Shown here: one piece after another, positions 49,716 through 61,559 of the stretch
Layout of the letters: every line of letters begins with the position of its first letter
Position numbering within the stretch: the first letter of the stretch is position 1
Source of the DNA: Paralvinella palmiformis
Taxonomy: Eukaryota > Annelida > Polychaeta > Terebellida > Alvinellidae
Length of the DNA: 64,000 bases
Direction of reading: 5' to 3'
Assembly (NCBI GenBank): GCA_025642065.1
Contig: JAODUP010000440.1
Span: 218,501 to 282,500 of the forward strand
Position numbers and translations under genes: made by a program
The notes under the pieces: model-generated
The model's database searches: none
Told to the model about the DNA's origin: nothing
What the model saw: the letters and a program-made list of their open reading frames with translations, nothing else

Positions 49716-51289
49716 TTCACTGGTTTCACATACACCTTGTGGCACAAGTGTGATATTTTCTTACACCTGATCCGAAGCCAGCTGTACTGCATCTTACATG
49801 GTTTGAATACTTGCCATTATTGTACAATATTGTTTAAAGAATATTTTTGCTGTCGTCGTCGTCATCGTTGTGGTAACGTGTACTGCATTCTGAGAATTAT
49901 TTGCTGAACGTAAAGGCCAATCCTGACCACATGCTATTACTAGGTCACATCTTTGAACAACGCTAAGCGTAAAATAGTACAAGTCGTATGACTAATGTGA
50001 ACGTTATGCAGGTCGGTAATTTAAGGATTGTTTTGTTAAAAATGTGTTGTTTCGGGAGATCATGTTCCTCCTTGTTAAATATATCAAAATTTGGTAATCC
50101 TCTCAATAACTAAAACCGCTTTGTTAACTATCTGTGAAAAAAAGTCAACCCACTGTTATATCATCTTGTTCTGTAATGAATTTAATGTGTACATTAAAAC
50201 GTAAAATTAAACTATTAATTTTGACATATTTGGTGTTAGTTAAAATGTCCTTTAATCATTTAAACCCCATTTGAACAATGTACTGAATAATGTGACTTCT
50301 GACCTGATTTAGATTAGACTGTGTTGTATTATGAAGGTGTTATTAGATATTTATAAATTGAACTGCAGTTGAAAATACATCGAAGTTCAATGGGCATATT
50401 GTAATGCTATCTATTTCATCAGATCTATTCTATCTGGTTAGTTATTTCAATTGAATTCAACTAGGCATCACAATGGGTTTTTGCGTACCAAAGATCATTC
50501 ATTCTTTATATGTTGATCTCGTGGAGCTTTCCGTACTCGTTCCCTGTGAGTGGTGAGGAAGGAACTATGCTCAACCACTCAATAAAAGGGATCACGCTGG
50601 AAATAATGTGTTCACAGTTTCATTTGTTAGCCCTGTTTTATGATTATAGATCATGAAACGAAAGACATCCAATCCAATCTACGATTCGTCATTATAATAC
50701 AGATCATCATAACGCTTAAAACCTTTTTTGTGTGACCAATACTTTTTTTGGGTGTGACTACTCTAATAATAGTAACTTTTATTGACATTATTTGATTCAC
50801 TATACATGAGAAAACGAACAGATACGAATATTCGTAAGGATCCCATTATTGGCCCCCAAATACTGCCCGGGACCCGAATTTCTGTGAAAGTAAAATTAAA
50901 ATGTTCACGTATTGTAACACCATCTTGATAGGGTTGAATGAAATCGCAGTTTTGATGAAATTAAAATGACCAGAATTTTAATACGGAATTGTATATTTTG
51001 GAGTTGGATGAACATTGTCACGCTTTCGCCCTCTTTCTCAAGACAGCTTGAGTATTACCAATTCACTATGTTATTACTCGTACATACACCAGTTCTGAAT
51101 GCCTTAAGTTGTACCGATGTGCCGTAAAATAACATCCATCGTACATCATACATAGACAAACGTTTCTGCAGGAGGCCATTTTGTATTTTCTTTTCGATTG
51201 TTCTATAGAATTCTTGCGACATCATTAATGGACGACGTTCCGTGCTGAAAGTAGGGCACATCAATATTGCACCGGTTAGAACATTGCAG

Positions 51290-51430
51290 TACAAAACTTC
51301 AGGCCAGGGTTCGAATCCCAGTCGTGTTTGTCGGATGCTTCCATGGCCAGTTGTTCCTCGGCCTTATGGCCTGGACGTGACCGACGCTGAAGCCAACCGA
51401 AGCCGTAGCTCAGTCGGTCAAAGCTTAAGG
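51290..51430 (+). mobile_element. tRNA-derived SINE fragment
   Basis: A B-box GGGTTCGAATCCCAG at about 51307 follows an A-box-like GGTTAGAACATTGCAG. Downstream, GCCGTAGCTCAGTCGGTCAA near 51403 is a second A-box-like piece, suggesting two joined or nested SINEs. No complete cloverleaf can be drawn. Confidence 0.55.
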
Positions 51431-51481
51431 GGACGTTGACAAACATGCGTTGTTTAATGCCACAATATTTAATATCATCAT

Positions 51482-51603
51482 GGGGCGCTTGGATGGTCTA
51501 ACTGGTCTCGGCGTAGGCATGTCTGAATGATGCCTCATCTTTCACTTCGCTTCATTCCCTTTGGAGGTCCTCCCTGCCCATTTCGCCTAATTTGTGCACA
51601 AAA
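51482..51603 (+). mobile_element. CAT-tail SINE family, 3' truncated copy
   Basis: The head GGGGCGCTTGGATGGTCTAA (A-box) is preserved, but the B-box segment is missing: GGTCTCGGCGTAGGCATGTC follows directly. The body continues GAATGATGCCTCATCTTTCA, TTTGGAGGTCCTCCCTGCCC and TTTGTGCACAAAATC. Comparison with 21941-22120 suggests an internal deletion. Confidence 0.7.
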
Positions 51604-52456
51604 TCTTATCATGCAATACGAAATCTTTGCATGTTGGAAATTTGAGATAAGACACCTTAAAAGATTTCTTGTTTCCTTAAAATTTATTTATTTATTTTTT
51701 ATCCAGTAAAATTGTCATTCTTGTTTCAAGTTTAATAAATGTGAATAACTACAGATTTGTTATTGGAATGTCTTGAACACCCACACACATCATTCCAAAA
51801 GTTTTCTTGGCTTACTAAAATATGTAATGGCAAATTAATGGGTATATGCTTATATATGCTGCATGCTATTTGAAGACTTAGGATGTCAGACTGTTGTTTG
51901 GAATACATAAATTTCAAAAAAACCTTTCTTAGTTTATTGAAATATGTAATAGCTACAGGAACACATTCCCCAACCTCCCTGTCAAAGTAAATTGGCCCTC
52001 TTCAAATGTCCGGTACGAAAAGGGAAATAGATTTAACCTTCAAAAAATAATCAACAAGAATGTTCCACGCATTTTCTCGATTCGAGCTGTCAGATAGATT
52101 GAAAATTCAGCTGGAATTACATCCGAAATAATTTTCTAGTATTATTAGACGTTACAAGTCTTTTCCGTTCCAAAAGAGAGTATGAAAGCCCACATATTTC
52201 ACGACATCAACTGCCTACTCACATATATTTCAATCTATTTCATATTAATAATACCAAAATTTACGTCTTTTAGCCGTCTTTTTGTGCTACTAGACGGGGT
52301 CAACTTATCTACATCACATCAATTCAGCTTTGGATGATTCTACTGGAGCACAAACACATTTCTAATAAAACCGAGTCATCCAACATTTTGTCCATCAGAG
52401 CTACGTAATAGAATAAATATCAAGTTGACATTATATCCTCAGCCATTTCTGGTGTA

Positions 52457-52496
<40 letters not shown>

Positions 52497-52536
52497 GCAT
52501 GCTTACATACATGAAAATATGCATACACGAGAGAAC

Positions 52537-53028
52537 GAACACCCACAATTTATCTGAAGTTCAATTACATAATGGTATTAGTATTAGATAAGTATTTGTT
52601 TAGTAGTTTAGACAACACAACCTATATATTTAACAACTCACATATTTAACAGAATATACGAACACCCACAATTTATCTGAAGTTCAATTACATAATGGTA
52701 TTAGTATTAGATAAGTATTTGTTTAGTAGTGTAGACAACACAACCTATATATTTAACAACTCACATTTCTAACAGAATATAAGAACACCCACAATTTATC
52801 TGAAGTTCAATTACATAATGGTATTAGTATTAGATAAGTATTTGTCTAGTAGTGTAGACAACACAACCTATATATTTAACAACTCACATTTCTAACAGAA
52901 TATACGAACACCCACACTTTATCTGAAGTTCAATTACATAATCGTATTAGTATTAGATAAGTATTTGTCTAGTAGTTTAGACAACACAACCTATATATTT
53001 AACAACTCACATATCTAACAGAATATAC
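52537..53028. repeat. Four-copy tandem satellite, 123-bp unit
   Basis: Units start GAACACCCACAATTTATCTG at 52537, 52660, 52783 and 52906, an exact 123-bp period. Copies differ by only a few substitutions, such as TTTGTTTAG/TTTGTCTAG and ATATTT/ATTTCT. There are no spacers between units. A (TA)n tract precedes the array. Confidence 0.95.
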
Positions 53029-53071
53029 AGTCATATCCTGCCATATGACATTAATTGGCTCCAAAACCGTG

Positions 53072-53190
53072 TATTACAGTTAATCTGTATAATCAGATGA
53101 TATGTATATTACCTGAAAGTTTCAGGTAATCTGTATTAAATCTCAGTTAGCAATAGACGAATTACCTGAATATTTAAGGTAATATATTTA
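53072..53190. repeat. Palindromic short interspersed repeat
   Basis: TTACAGTTAATCTGTATAAT, GATATGTATATTACCTGAAA, GTTTCAGGTAATCTGTAT matches 44290-44350. It then adds GAATTACCTGAATATTTAAG and GTAATATATT, further TTACCTGA/TCAGGTAA inverted pairs. Confidence 0.55.
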
Positions 53191-53219
53191 AATATACAAA
53201 TACATAACTAGACATACAT

Positions 53220-53480
53220 ATTTCATAACTACACATAAATAATACATATACATAAATATAAATTATTCTACACCCCCACATATCAATACACATGTAGATC
53301 TATATATGTGTCTGGCCTACTGACCTGTTGGGTCCAGCTGATCCACTTTTCGTACGCGACAAATATGTCCACAGGGAAGGGGTTACATGCATGCTACTTA
53401 CAGAAACCGCAAGCACGTACAAAAAGTACCATTTGACACCACAGCTCGCAGTTAACAACGTGTGGTTCATTGGTGAGTTA
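53220..53480 (+). repeat. Unclassified dispersed repeat, copy 1 (plus)
   Basis: Matches the reverse complements of 57115-57420 and 63545-63790. Shared landmarks in order: CACATATCAATACACATG, GTGTCTGGCCTACTGACCTG, GCGACAAATATGTCC, GGTTACATGCATGCTAC, AAGCACGTAC and, with the 57.2-kb copy, TTTGACACCACAGCTCGCAG. No transposon protein is recognisable. Confidence 0.65.
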
Positions 53481-53988
53481 GTACATACACAATATACCTG
53501 CTTTGGCACCACGGTTTATATTTAGCAGTAATTTCCTGGAGTTCCAAGAAACTTATGCTTAAGATCATTTCGAAACCACAGATGATGACCTCGGCTTCAT
53601 TCCGGGTTCGAATAACCGCACAAATCCTATCTATATCAACTATAGCGACATACATTTGACAGGTCCGGAGTTACAAGTTGTTCTCTAATCAGAGTGAAAT
53701 GTTAAGCCTTTTTTTGTGTACACTACCTACACCTGGAAGACGCGAAGTGACTTAGGTCGAAAAAGAAAGTGATAATATTGCACAATGGGTTATTACTGGA
53801 CGAGAACAAAATATCCCCTAAAAGTATTAAACATATTTTGATAATTATACTATTTATTAAATGAGAACTACTTAATCGTTTTTTCCTGAATATTGAAATA
53901 CTGAACTGGCCCTACGTTCAATTATACACACACGGTCGTCCAAACACGTAAGCATACAGACTCCTACCGACATGGACACACACAAAGA

Positions 53989-53991
<3 letters not shown>

Positions 53992-54046
<55 letters not shown>
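53992..54046. repeat. (TA)n microsatellite
   Basis: About 55 bp of uninterrupted TA. Similar AT tracts occur at 52464-52494, 57532-57566, 58026-58082 and 60883-60940. Confidence 0.95.
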
Positions 54047-54049
<3 letters not shown>

Positions 54050-55745
54050 CTTAATTAATATTTAAATAGATGAAAATATTTTTTATTTACGACTCCATTA
54101 TTTATTATACTGTGATAAAATCTGGGATGTCAATTTCCTAATACTGTTATTTTCCGGTCGTGATATATTGTTTGTGTATATGGTTCATCAGTGATGCGAG
54201 AAGGCCTCAACCATTGACCTACATATAAAACTAGACCGATCAGTCAGTAGAGTTTGAATTGGCCGCCATGACCAAACAGTTCTGACTTCCGGCAAGGGAA
54301 AAAGCGGCCATGAAGCGGCTGCGCTTCGAGTTTTGAACCTGCGAATACGGACATTTATTGTGATGTGTGCATTATAATTTTGTGTGTGTAGATAATATAT
54401 ATTATTCCTCTCCTATTATATGCCATGAATATGTAAAAGTCGTTTCATTCAAGTCCGTAGATCTGGCTAAATTGGGATCAAACGCCAGAGATAGGCCGGG
54501 AGTTGTCGTACAGGCTAAATATAATAATAGTTAAGCTTAATTTCCCACCAAAAAAACCCCGCTTTAACAGCTATTTTAAATGTGTTCCTTATACTTACCG
54601 ATGAAAATACACTCCGTTTGTATTACTTCCACGCCCACGGCTTATGCAACCATTGATACAACAATAATTCACCACGTTTATAGAACAGATTTTTCCAGTC
54701 GGCGTTCCTATTTCCTCGACCGTAAGTTGGGACCTGTTTGCCACCAAATTGGCGGCCGTGTTCGGTCTAGTTTTCTTTCAGGTCAATGGACTCAACCTTA
54801 ATGACTTCTCAGTAGCCCGGGTAAGTAAATACTGGTTGCGGAGAAGTAAATAATTGACGCGGGTACAGGTCGATGACCAATCAGATGGCCATGTTACAGT
54901 CATGTGACTCATTCACATTCGAATATCAGCCCAACATAACCACATCAGCTATGTTGCATTACTTCAAACAATCACCTAAAGTTACACCAAGATAATGATA
55001 AAATCAAAGTCCCGAAAAAAAGAAGAGATAATTAATCGTCCAAATACAGTATATAGATATTTGTCGAACGTAACTATCGTTTGATAACTTACATATAAAA
55101 AGTTGTCTGAATTTGTGATGTAGTACTACAAACTTTCAGCCTATATATAAAATAAAATTACATTTACATTGCACATACTTTCCATGTACTTTGTTCGTCA
55201 TTAATTAGCAGTCACTAAATTGTGATAAACACACACCCACTCTCACGCTCACACACGATACAAACACGATGCCAACGCTCTGTGTAGTTTTATTGCAAAT
55301 TTATTCGTCATAATTACTTCGAAAATAGGGGCATGTTGCAACACGAGGGGAGACTGAAAATTGTCAGTCACTAGCCCTGCGGGAAAGTGACAAAATAAGT
55401 TAAGAGTGACCGCTGGATGCGAGACCTGCTGAAAACGGTAAGGTGGTCGAACGTATGGACTAGTAGACTGAACGATTTTGACCGTGCCCACGTATAAATA
55501 TATTATACAAATATACCCGAGGCATGATCAACGGGAACAATTTTCTTCTACCATGGATAGCAACTATAGCCATTATTGACGTATTGCAAATACGTATTAA
55601 TATGCCATTATTAATAATTGAGTGGCTATCCCACAAATAACAAATCAATTTCGAGCCTTTGCCATACACCATTCGTATACAACTGGCCGAGAACATCAAA
55701 AGAAAAGGACTAGTTTAAGTCGGCAGCCATAACAGCGGTCCAATA

Positions 55746-56049
55746 ATGATGTTCTTATACCGGATCTTTGCGTTGTCCATATCAATGGATGTCATAGGAT
55801 CGGCATTAGTTTCGCAAACAGTTCAGTATGAAACTTTGAATAAAGCACCAGATTCGTCATCACTGATTGGCTCAATTAGTAGCACTTGCATAATTGAGAT
55901 GTGCTTAATAAGGTGCTCGAATAAAGTTCACTGTAAGTCTGTCGTATATGAGGATTCAAAGTGTCGGTTATACAACACCACAAATGATTCTTCGGTTCTA
56001 ACAACTGGACAACGAGCTGTTTCTCTGATTAGGAGGAAGTCATCCTACG
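55746..56049 (+). CDS. PAN/F5-8C gene exon 1 (signal peptide and PAN-like module)
   Basis: ATG at 55746 (or 55749); donor TACG|GTAAGG, phase 1. Encodes the hydrophobic leader and the cysteine pattern C-x4-C-x3-C-x5-C ... C. It ends in RKSSYG. The open frame continues into the intron, which would add a different C-terminus if retained. Confidence 0.78.
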
Positions 56050-56815
56050 GTAAGGTTTTATCTGTCCCCTCCCTCTGCTTCACCCTATTCCGGCAACTCT
56101 TACTTTGTTACTTTGTTTGTTCTTTCTTTATACTCGTCAAGCTGATGGAGAATAGCTTGCATTCTCGTTGTGAATGATGATCTAGTTTGAACACATTATC
56201 CAAAATTATGGTATTATCAATCAATTGTTTCGTTCATCCACTTTAGCCAACATAATCTGGAGAAATACTGTCCAGTTGAAAGACTTCATGTCCTGCAGAG
56301 TGTCATCAGCGGCAGAGGGGTATGTCTGCCATAAAATGATTGACGGTGATCTTACAACAAGTTGGATGACTACCACGAATAAATTGGGTCAGTGGATTAG
56401 ACTTGACTTCTCAAAGTCATATGAGATACACACAATTGATCTGTGGTCAAACAACGTTATCCCGGGACAGTGCCGAAATATGAGATTTACTTTCAACGAT
56501 GACGTCACAATACAGGTGCGCTCTTTCCTTACATTTTTGTAGACATTTTGCCATTGACAGCCTCAGATGATAATCTCTATATAAAGTAATGTTAGTTTTA
56601 GGATTTTTAAGACAATGTACCTGCGAATCTAATTATTTATATTTTTTAATTTCAAGGTGGAGCGGAATTGTGGTGTAGACGGTGGCAAACCGACATATAA
56701 CCGATTTGAGATTGGAGGCGTAGTATCCAACTATGTCATTATGACATGCACAGTGCGATGTTATCCACCTGGCTGGTACTCACATTTTGAGATAGTTATC
56801 TTTGTGAGACGATGA
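55746..56815 (+). CDS. Secreted PAN/apple-like plus F5/8 type C (fucolectin-like) protein
   Basis: Three exons (55746-56049, 56247-56515, 56657-56815) join in phase to 243 residues. Residues 1-20 (MMFLYRIFALSISMDVIG...) look like a signal peptide. Residues 30-95 have the spaced cysteines of a PAN/apple-like module (CIIEMCLIRCSNKVHCKSV, SKCRLYN). Residues 105-243 resemble the F5/8C galactose/fucose-binding fold: EGYVCHKMIDGDLTTSWMTT, GQWIRLDFSKSYEIHTIDLW, CRNMRFTFNDD and a C-terminal FEIVIFVRR. PAN plus F5/8C secreted proteins are common in mollusc lectin families, with presumed roles in glycan recognition. Exact ligand unknown. A second ATG lies at 55749. AATAAA at 56989 fits the 3' end. Confidence 0.82.
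56247..56515 (+). CDS. PAN/F5-8C gene exon 2 (discoidin-like core)
   Basis: Acceptor CATCCACTTTAG, donor ACAG|GTGCGC, phase 1 to 0. Encodes NIIWRNTVQLKDFMSC, then the IDGD(L)TTSW and GQWIRLDF motifs typical of F5/8C domains, and IDLWSNNVIPGQCRNM. Confidence 0.85.
56657..56815 (+). CDS. PAN/F5-8C gene exon 3 (C-terminus)
   Basis: Acceptor TTAATTTCAAG, phase 0; 52 codons and TGA (56813-56815). Encodes VERNCGVDGGKPTYNRFEIG, TCTVRCYPPGWYSHFEIVIF and VRR. The final hydrophobic strand (HFEIVIFV) closes an F5/8C fold. Confidence 0.82.
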   Translation: MERNCGVDGGKPTYNRFEIGGVVSNYVIMTCTVRCYPPGWYSHFEIVIFVRR

Positions 56816-56988
56816 CCCTTAAATTTGAAAGTATATCATGGAAATGATCCAGATTCCTTATTACACCAATGTAAGAAAAGTATGTCGTCATGTTTTCCAT
56901 GGTTAGATTTGCTATATATATAACCAGACCAATCGGACGTTTATCGATATGGTTCATATAAGTAGGTTTTTTTGTTATTCGAACCCAG

Positions 56989-56994
56989 AATAAA
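56989..56994 (+). terminator. Candidate polyadenylation signal AATAAA
   Basis: AATAAA 174 bp past the stop codon of the PAN/F5-8C gene, a normal distance for a short 3' UTR. Confidence 0.5.
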
Positions 56995-57114
56995 GCTGAG
57001 GTCAGCATCTGAGGTGTCGAAATATTCTTTATATACAAGTTTCTTTTGGACCACAGAAAATTACTATTGAATGTAAACTGTGGTGTCAAAGTAGTTATCA
57101 TATGTATGTAGTAA

Positions 57115-57420
57115 GTCTCCATTGAACTACACGCACGCGTTTTTTTTGCTGCGAGCTGTGGTGTCGAATTACGTGTTTCCGCTTTTGTACGTAGCCTGCA
57201 TGTAGCCGCTTTCCCTCGGGCATGACATATTTGTGGCATACTAAAAGCGAATTAACCGGGCCCCACAGGCTGATGAGTAGCCCAGGCACATCACATGTAT
57301 ACGTACATATGTATCGATATATGGAGGTGTAGAAATGTTATAATTAGATTGATGTATGCATAGTTTATTTAGATTTAGATTTGTGGAGGTATAGGTATCA
57401 AAGGAGGTTCTGCGCCTGTG
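57115..57420 (-). repeat. Unclassified dispersed repeat, copy 2 (minus)
   Basis: On the minus strand it reads CACATATATCGATAC (near 57320), TGGGCTACTCATCAGCCTGT, CCACAAATATGTCATGCCC, GGCTACATGCAGGCTACGTA and TTCGACACCACAGCTCGCAG. Its minus-strand frame encodes GLLISLWGPVNSLLVCHKYV then MPEGKRLHAGYVQKRK, which is conserved in copy 3. Confidence 0.7.
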
Positions 57421-57504
57421 CCTCTCTACATGTACCCTAAAACACACGCACACACGCATACGTACACGCACGCACACACTCACGCGCACAAGCATGTGTA
57501 ATAT

Positions 57505-57529
57505 GTGATGATGATGATGATGATGTTGA

Positions 57530-57566
<37 letters not shown>
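57505..57566. repeat. (GAT)n plus (AT)n microsatellite
   Basis: TGATGATGATGATGATGTTGATGA followed by about 35 bp of TA. Confidence 0.9.
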
Positions 57567-57570
<4 letters not shown>

Positions 57571-58025
57571 CAAAGCTGCTCTTAACGCCACCTATCTGGA
57601 AATACCACCTGCTATTAAACGGCGCGTTTCCAAAGTCCCGACGCAAGTCACATTTAAACTGACCTTTCTAGAACCGCCACCTGCCCAACGCAGCCAAAGA
57701 CCATAGTGTTATGGACCCCGGCCAACAATTTTACCTATCAAGTAACCGCCAGTTGCGATAATTTGATTGAGGATATTTTAGCATGGTTGAGCACTGACTG
57801 TCATTGGCCGAACATCAACAACATATTGATCAATGATAGCTTTTCGCCCTTTATGTCGCCGACCATGTGTATGATGCTATGTGCTCACGGTGTCTGGGCT
57901 AGTGGTAGTGGGCAGTGCAATTTACTTTGTTATATAATTGCTATGCGATTTCAACACACCTTGAGTACAATTAATTACTGCCTGGGCAGCTCTTATTAAA
58001 GATATGCAAACTTAAAACTGATTAT

Positions 58026-58028
58026 ATA

Positions 58029-58082
<54 letters not shown>
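58026..58082. repeat. (TA)n microsatellite
   Basis: A nearly pure TA tract of about 55 bp followed by a TG run (58102-58119). Confidence 0.95.
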
Positions 58083-58086
<4 letters not shown>

Positions 58087-60881
58087 TCACCTTACTTAAG
58101 TGTGTGTGTGTGTGTGTGTCATGCAGATACATCTTCACGTTGACATAATTATTCATTTAATTGACTAATATACTATATTATATCGTCAAATCAATATGGT
58201 AACATGCGATTGAATGATATTGGTAGCAATAAAAACGTCATTCACCAAGTCGTATGCAAAATATGTTGCTTGATTAAGCAATTATCACGTGATGGGCTAG
58301 TAGTTCTTTAAAATTGATTTTATATAAAGGCAATAACATATCATTATATAAGCTCTCTTCAACTCTGTGAATGTCTGCATTGTGGTTGTTTTACCATAAA
58401 GTTTCAAGGTGAGTGAACCTCACCCTGTTTCTCTCGTTCGGGCTTTGATTAATCGGTTACCTGAAAGTCTTTGATTTGCTATAACTCGACTTTGCTACTG
58501 CGGCTATATGATATTATTCCATTACTAATATATCACCAAATAACCTGCTTCAAGATACCACAGAGATCAGTACTACGACTAACAGTGACGTGATTCGGTT
58601 TCTTGTAATAACCGCTGTTCTATCTACGAGCGCAGTTATTAGGAATCTAGGAAAATACGTCACGCGAAAAAGGTCAGAGATAAACATTAAAGGAAAAAAT
58701 ATAAAACATATCACGAAAATGAATATTTTGTCCATATTAGTTTTTATAATAAATTACAGACTGTGGTATATAAAGGGATCTTGTCTTTATATTGGTTATG
58801 ACGTCAAATCAACACCATATACACCGTTCCTGACTAAAGTGTGTTTGAATACATTCTACAGTTTTCTCTAGTATAACATATATCCTAGGTATCTCTTATA
58901 ATGAAAATTGTTCACAGTAATAATGACGATGTCAAACTTTCCTATGGTGGATCCATGTATACCAAACATGCAACTCGCAAAACATAATTGTGCGTCAGAA
59001 AATCAAATAGTTGGTGTTAGGATTATATGATTACAGACTTGCAGATAGAAAACCCCAAGGCAGCTCAAAACCCACAACCATTCTGCAGATCAAACCCAAG
59101 TCTGTCTAGCTAAAGTACGCCACCCAAACTGCCATCAACCGGGACAAACGTTGCCAGTGAAGAAGACATACAAGCATTTCTATCACCTGCAAGTACCTGC
59201 AAGCGCAGTCTTCCCAACAAAGAACCAACACCATGCGTGTTGCGCCTACTCAACGATATGGACGATCTACCCATCGAGGTTTTAGACGTAGCCTGTTTTA
59301 CGAGAATCTCTGGAATATTTCGGATTAGAAAATGTTATCCAGAATTCAGTACACTACAGGAAGAAATTCATTATTGTTCAAATCGACATTTTATAATACC
59401 ACTGTCTCAAATATATGTACGTGATCCCTAAATAGGTCGTCAATTAAGACCCAGCGCAACACATATTTATTATTTTCATTCGATCAGCTCTGAGTTTCAT
59501 ATTTATTTAAAATAGGTATTCACTTACCAAAATATCACCATGCATATCCGATATGATTACGTTTTAAGTGAGATAATGCCATCAGAACACAGGCCTTTTC
59601 AGAGCTGTCGTCGCTGTTAACTACGGAGATTTCCAGTGTGGTATATTTCTAACCCGAAGTTTCTTCATCTGAAATGGTGTATTGATTAGTTCCTGATCTA
59701 TGATAATGGTCCAAATGTAAATGACCGCCTCCTTGTGTTTGCTACCAGATAAAAGCTGATACATGTTGCAATAGGCTACACCCTCTGCATGAGCGAAAAC
59801 TTACCCATCGCGAAAAACGTCTTCAACTAACTCTAAGTCAACTGGATGCCTAATATCTATTCCTCGCCTTCTCAACAACACACAAAGCACCCACGACGAA
59901 CCGTTTCAGGCTATAATGGACAAGTGTTCAGAAGTAGACTATGATCTCAGTGTGCAACCCACAGTGATTGAACTTGAGGACTGCCAGTTATCCTTCTGAT
60001 GTTCAGTCGTGACGTTAACAGAGCTGTTTCCATAATCTAACTCAATCAACCTGGTGTAAGATTCAAGACTAAGGCATGATGGAACCTACTGCTCTTTTAA
60101 CATTTTTACCAAGTGCTTGGATTAATCGTACTTTCAGCAGCCAGCAGGCCAAGTAGGTTGCGTTACATTCCTCCAATATTCACTCCAAACAATACGAACA
60201 TGTTGAACAAAAACAGGTGTCAAGGTTAGAACGATATGTTCTCAACATGTGTGGTCTTGGAATGATTTCAAAGTTAGAAGTCGACAGTAAGTACCATCAT
60301 CCAGCAGGATGCAATTTTTTCACGTCATCGTGTGGAACATAAACCGATACACAGAGAGATAGTTAGATAGACAGATAGATAGACGTAGACATAAACAAAT
60401 CTATCTAGATTTAATATTCCCTATTTTACAGCGTAAACTGTAACCTAGATCTGTAATTCAGCTGCAGGTTATGTTAGTGAATATTTACTAACCAGAATCA
60501 TTATAACGTGCCTCGAGCTTTACAATGATCTTATTATAACCAGCTATTCTAAGTCACCTCAATAATGGTACCTTAAATGACACACCCATAGGTATGATTA
60601 GCGGTATGATGTAAATGTATTATGAATATATGTATGAACTATAACAAGAAGCATATGTATATCAAAACTCCATGGTGATATAATATTCGGCTAATGGTAT
60701 GATATCAAAGATACGACATAGTTTTAAATGATGTCTATTGAATAAAAACTGAGGTTGAAAGTTCACTGTCCAAAATTATAAAGCAATACCAATATACAGT
60801 ACATTATTCAGGTCACTTTAGCCGCCATAACCAGTGGAATGATAAAGGTATTCTCAGTCTCCTAATGAATTAAGTTTAATT

Positions 60882-60882
<1 letters not shown>

Positions 60883-60939
<57 letters not shown>

Positions 60940-60942
60940 ATG
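60883..60942. repeat. (AT)n microsatellite
   Basis: About 58 bp of AT with one phase slip (TATTATAT) near the 3' end. Confidence 0.95.
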
Positions 60943-61559
60943 TGGATACAAACATTATTTTATATTATAACCGTGAACCAGTAAATAGGGCTGTTGTTAG
61001 ACAAATCTAACCTTATAAATAGACTCACTGTACGGTATTAAGCAACCAAATTCTATACGGTTTTGTGGAAGTCATTTTATTTAGAGATCACGCAGAAATG
61101 TAGCAACAAAATAGCAATATTTATCCTTTTGTTGGCGGTGGCGGTAGAAATGCTTTATGCGTGACAGGGTGCCAATGGTATGACGTTTTCACCCAATTTG
61201 ATAAAGTTGTTTTTGTTAATACAACACACTATTGGTCAAAATGTCATAACGTAGTTTGTTAGATTGAATAGCACCTAGAGGTAAATGAAAACTGCAAGAA
61301 GCACATATGGAGTGAGTTATTTTTAAAATAAAATCGTTCAATTCACCCATTTTTCATGTTATGTAAACCATTTACCAGATATTATTAATTATAAAGATAC
61401 TATTTTAATGAAAATGTCACATCAGTATGCCGGATTGCCAACTACCATCTTGAGAGCATCCACTGTTTAAAAGCACTCTTGTCACAGGAAGATTGCACCC
61501 CTTGACAGTGCTGATGAAGTAAGCTTTTGTCATCTCGCGATATAAAATATATTTATGAT

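Larger units (their letters stand above)
49716..55745. other. Intergenic region, repeats only
   Basis: Between the ASK gene and the PAN/F5-8C gene I see no coding gene. It holds SINE pieces (51290-51603), an (AT)n run (52464-52494), the 123-bp satellite (52537-53028), one copy of the unclassified repeat family (53220-53480) and an (AT)n tract (53992-54046). Open frames such as 55249-55699 (minus) lack recognisable domains. Confidence 0.6.
56816..61550. other. No recognised gene; repeats and AT tracts
   Basis: Open frames at 57706-57999, 58590-58871 and 59237-59431 match nothing I know and have no supporting splice or domain evidence. The stretch holds the second copy of the unclassified repeat (57115-57420), (GAT)n/(AT)n at 57505-57566, long AT tracts at 58026-58082 and 60883-60940, and a small GATA cluster at 60355-60385. 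Confidence 0.55.

Noticed and set aside
52537..53028. CRISPR-like regular repeats
   Set aside because: The units are contiguous 123-bp satellite copies without unique spacers, in a eukaryotic genome.
54588..54600. ATACTTACC resembling the 5' end of U1 snRNA
   Set aside because: The match stops after nine bases and the following sequence cannot form the U1 stem-loops.
55249..55699. Two minus-strand open frames upstream of the PAN/F5-8C gene
   Set aside because: No domain similarity, no splice continuity, and they overlap the likely promoter of the downstream gene.
57706..57999. 97-codon open frame on the + strand
   Set aside because: No recognisable family or signal; it follows an AT tract and probable MITE sequence.
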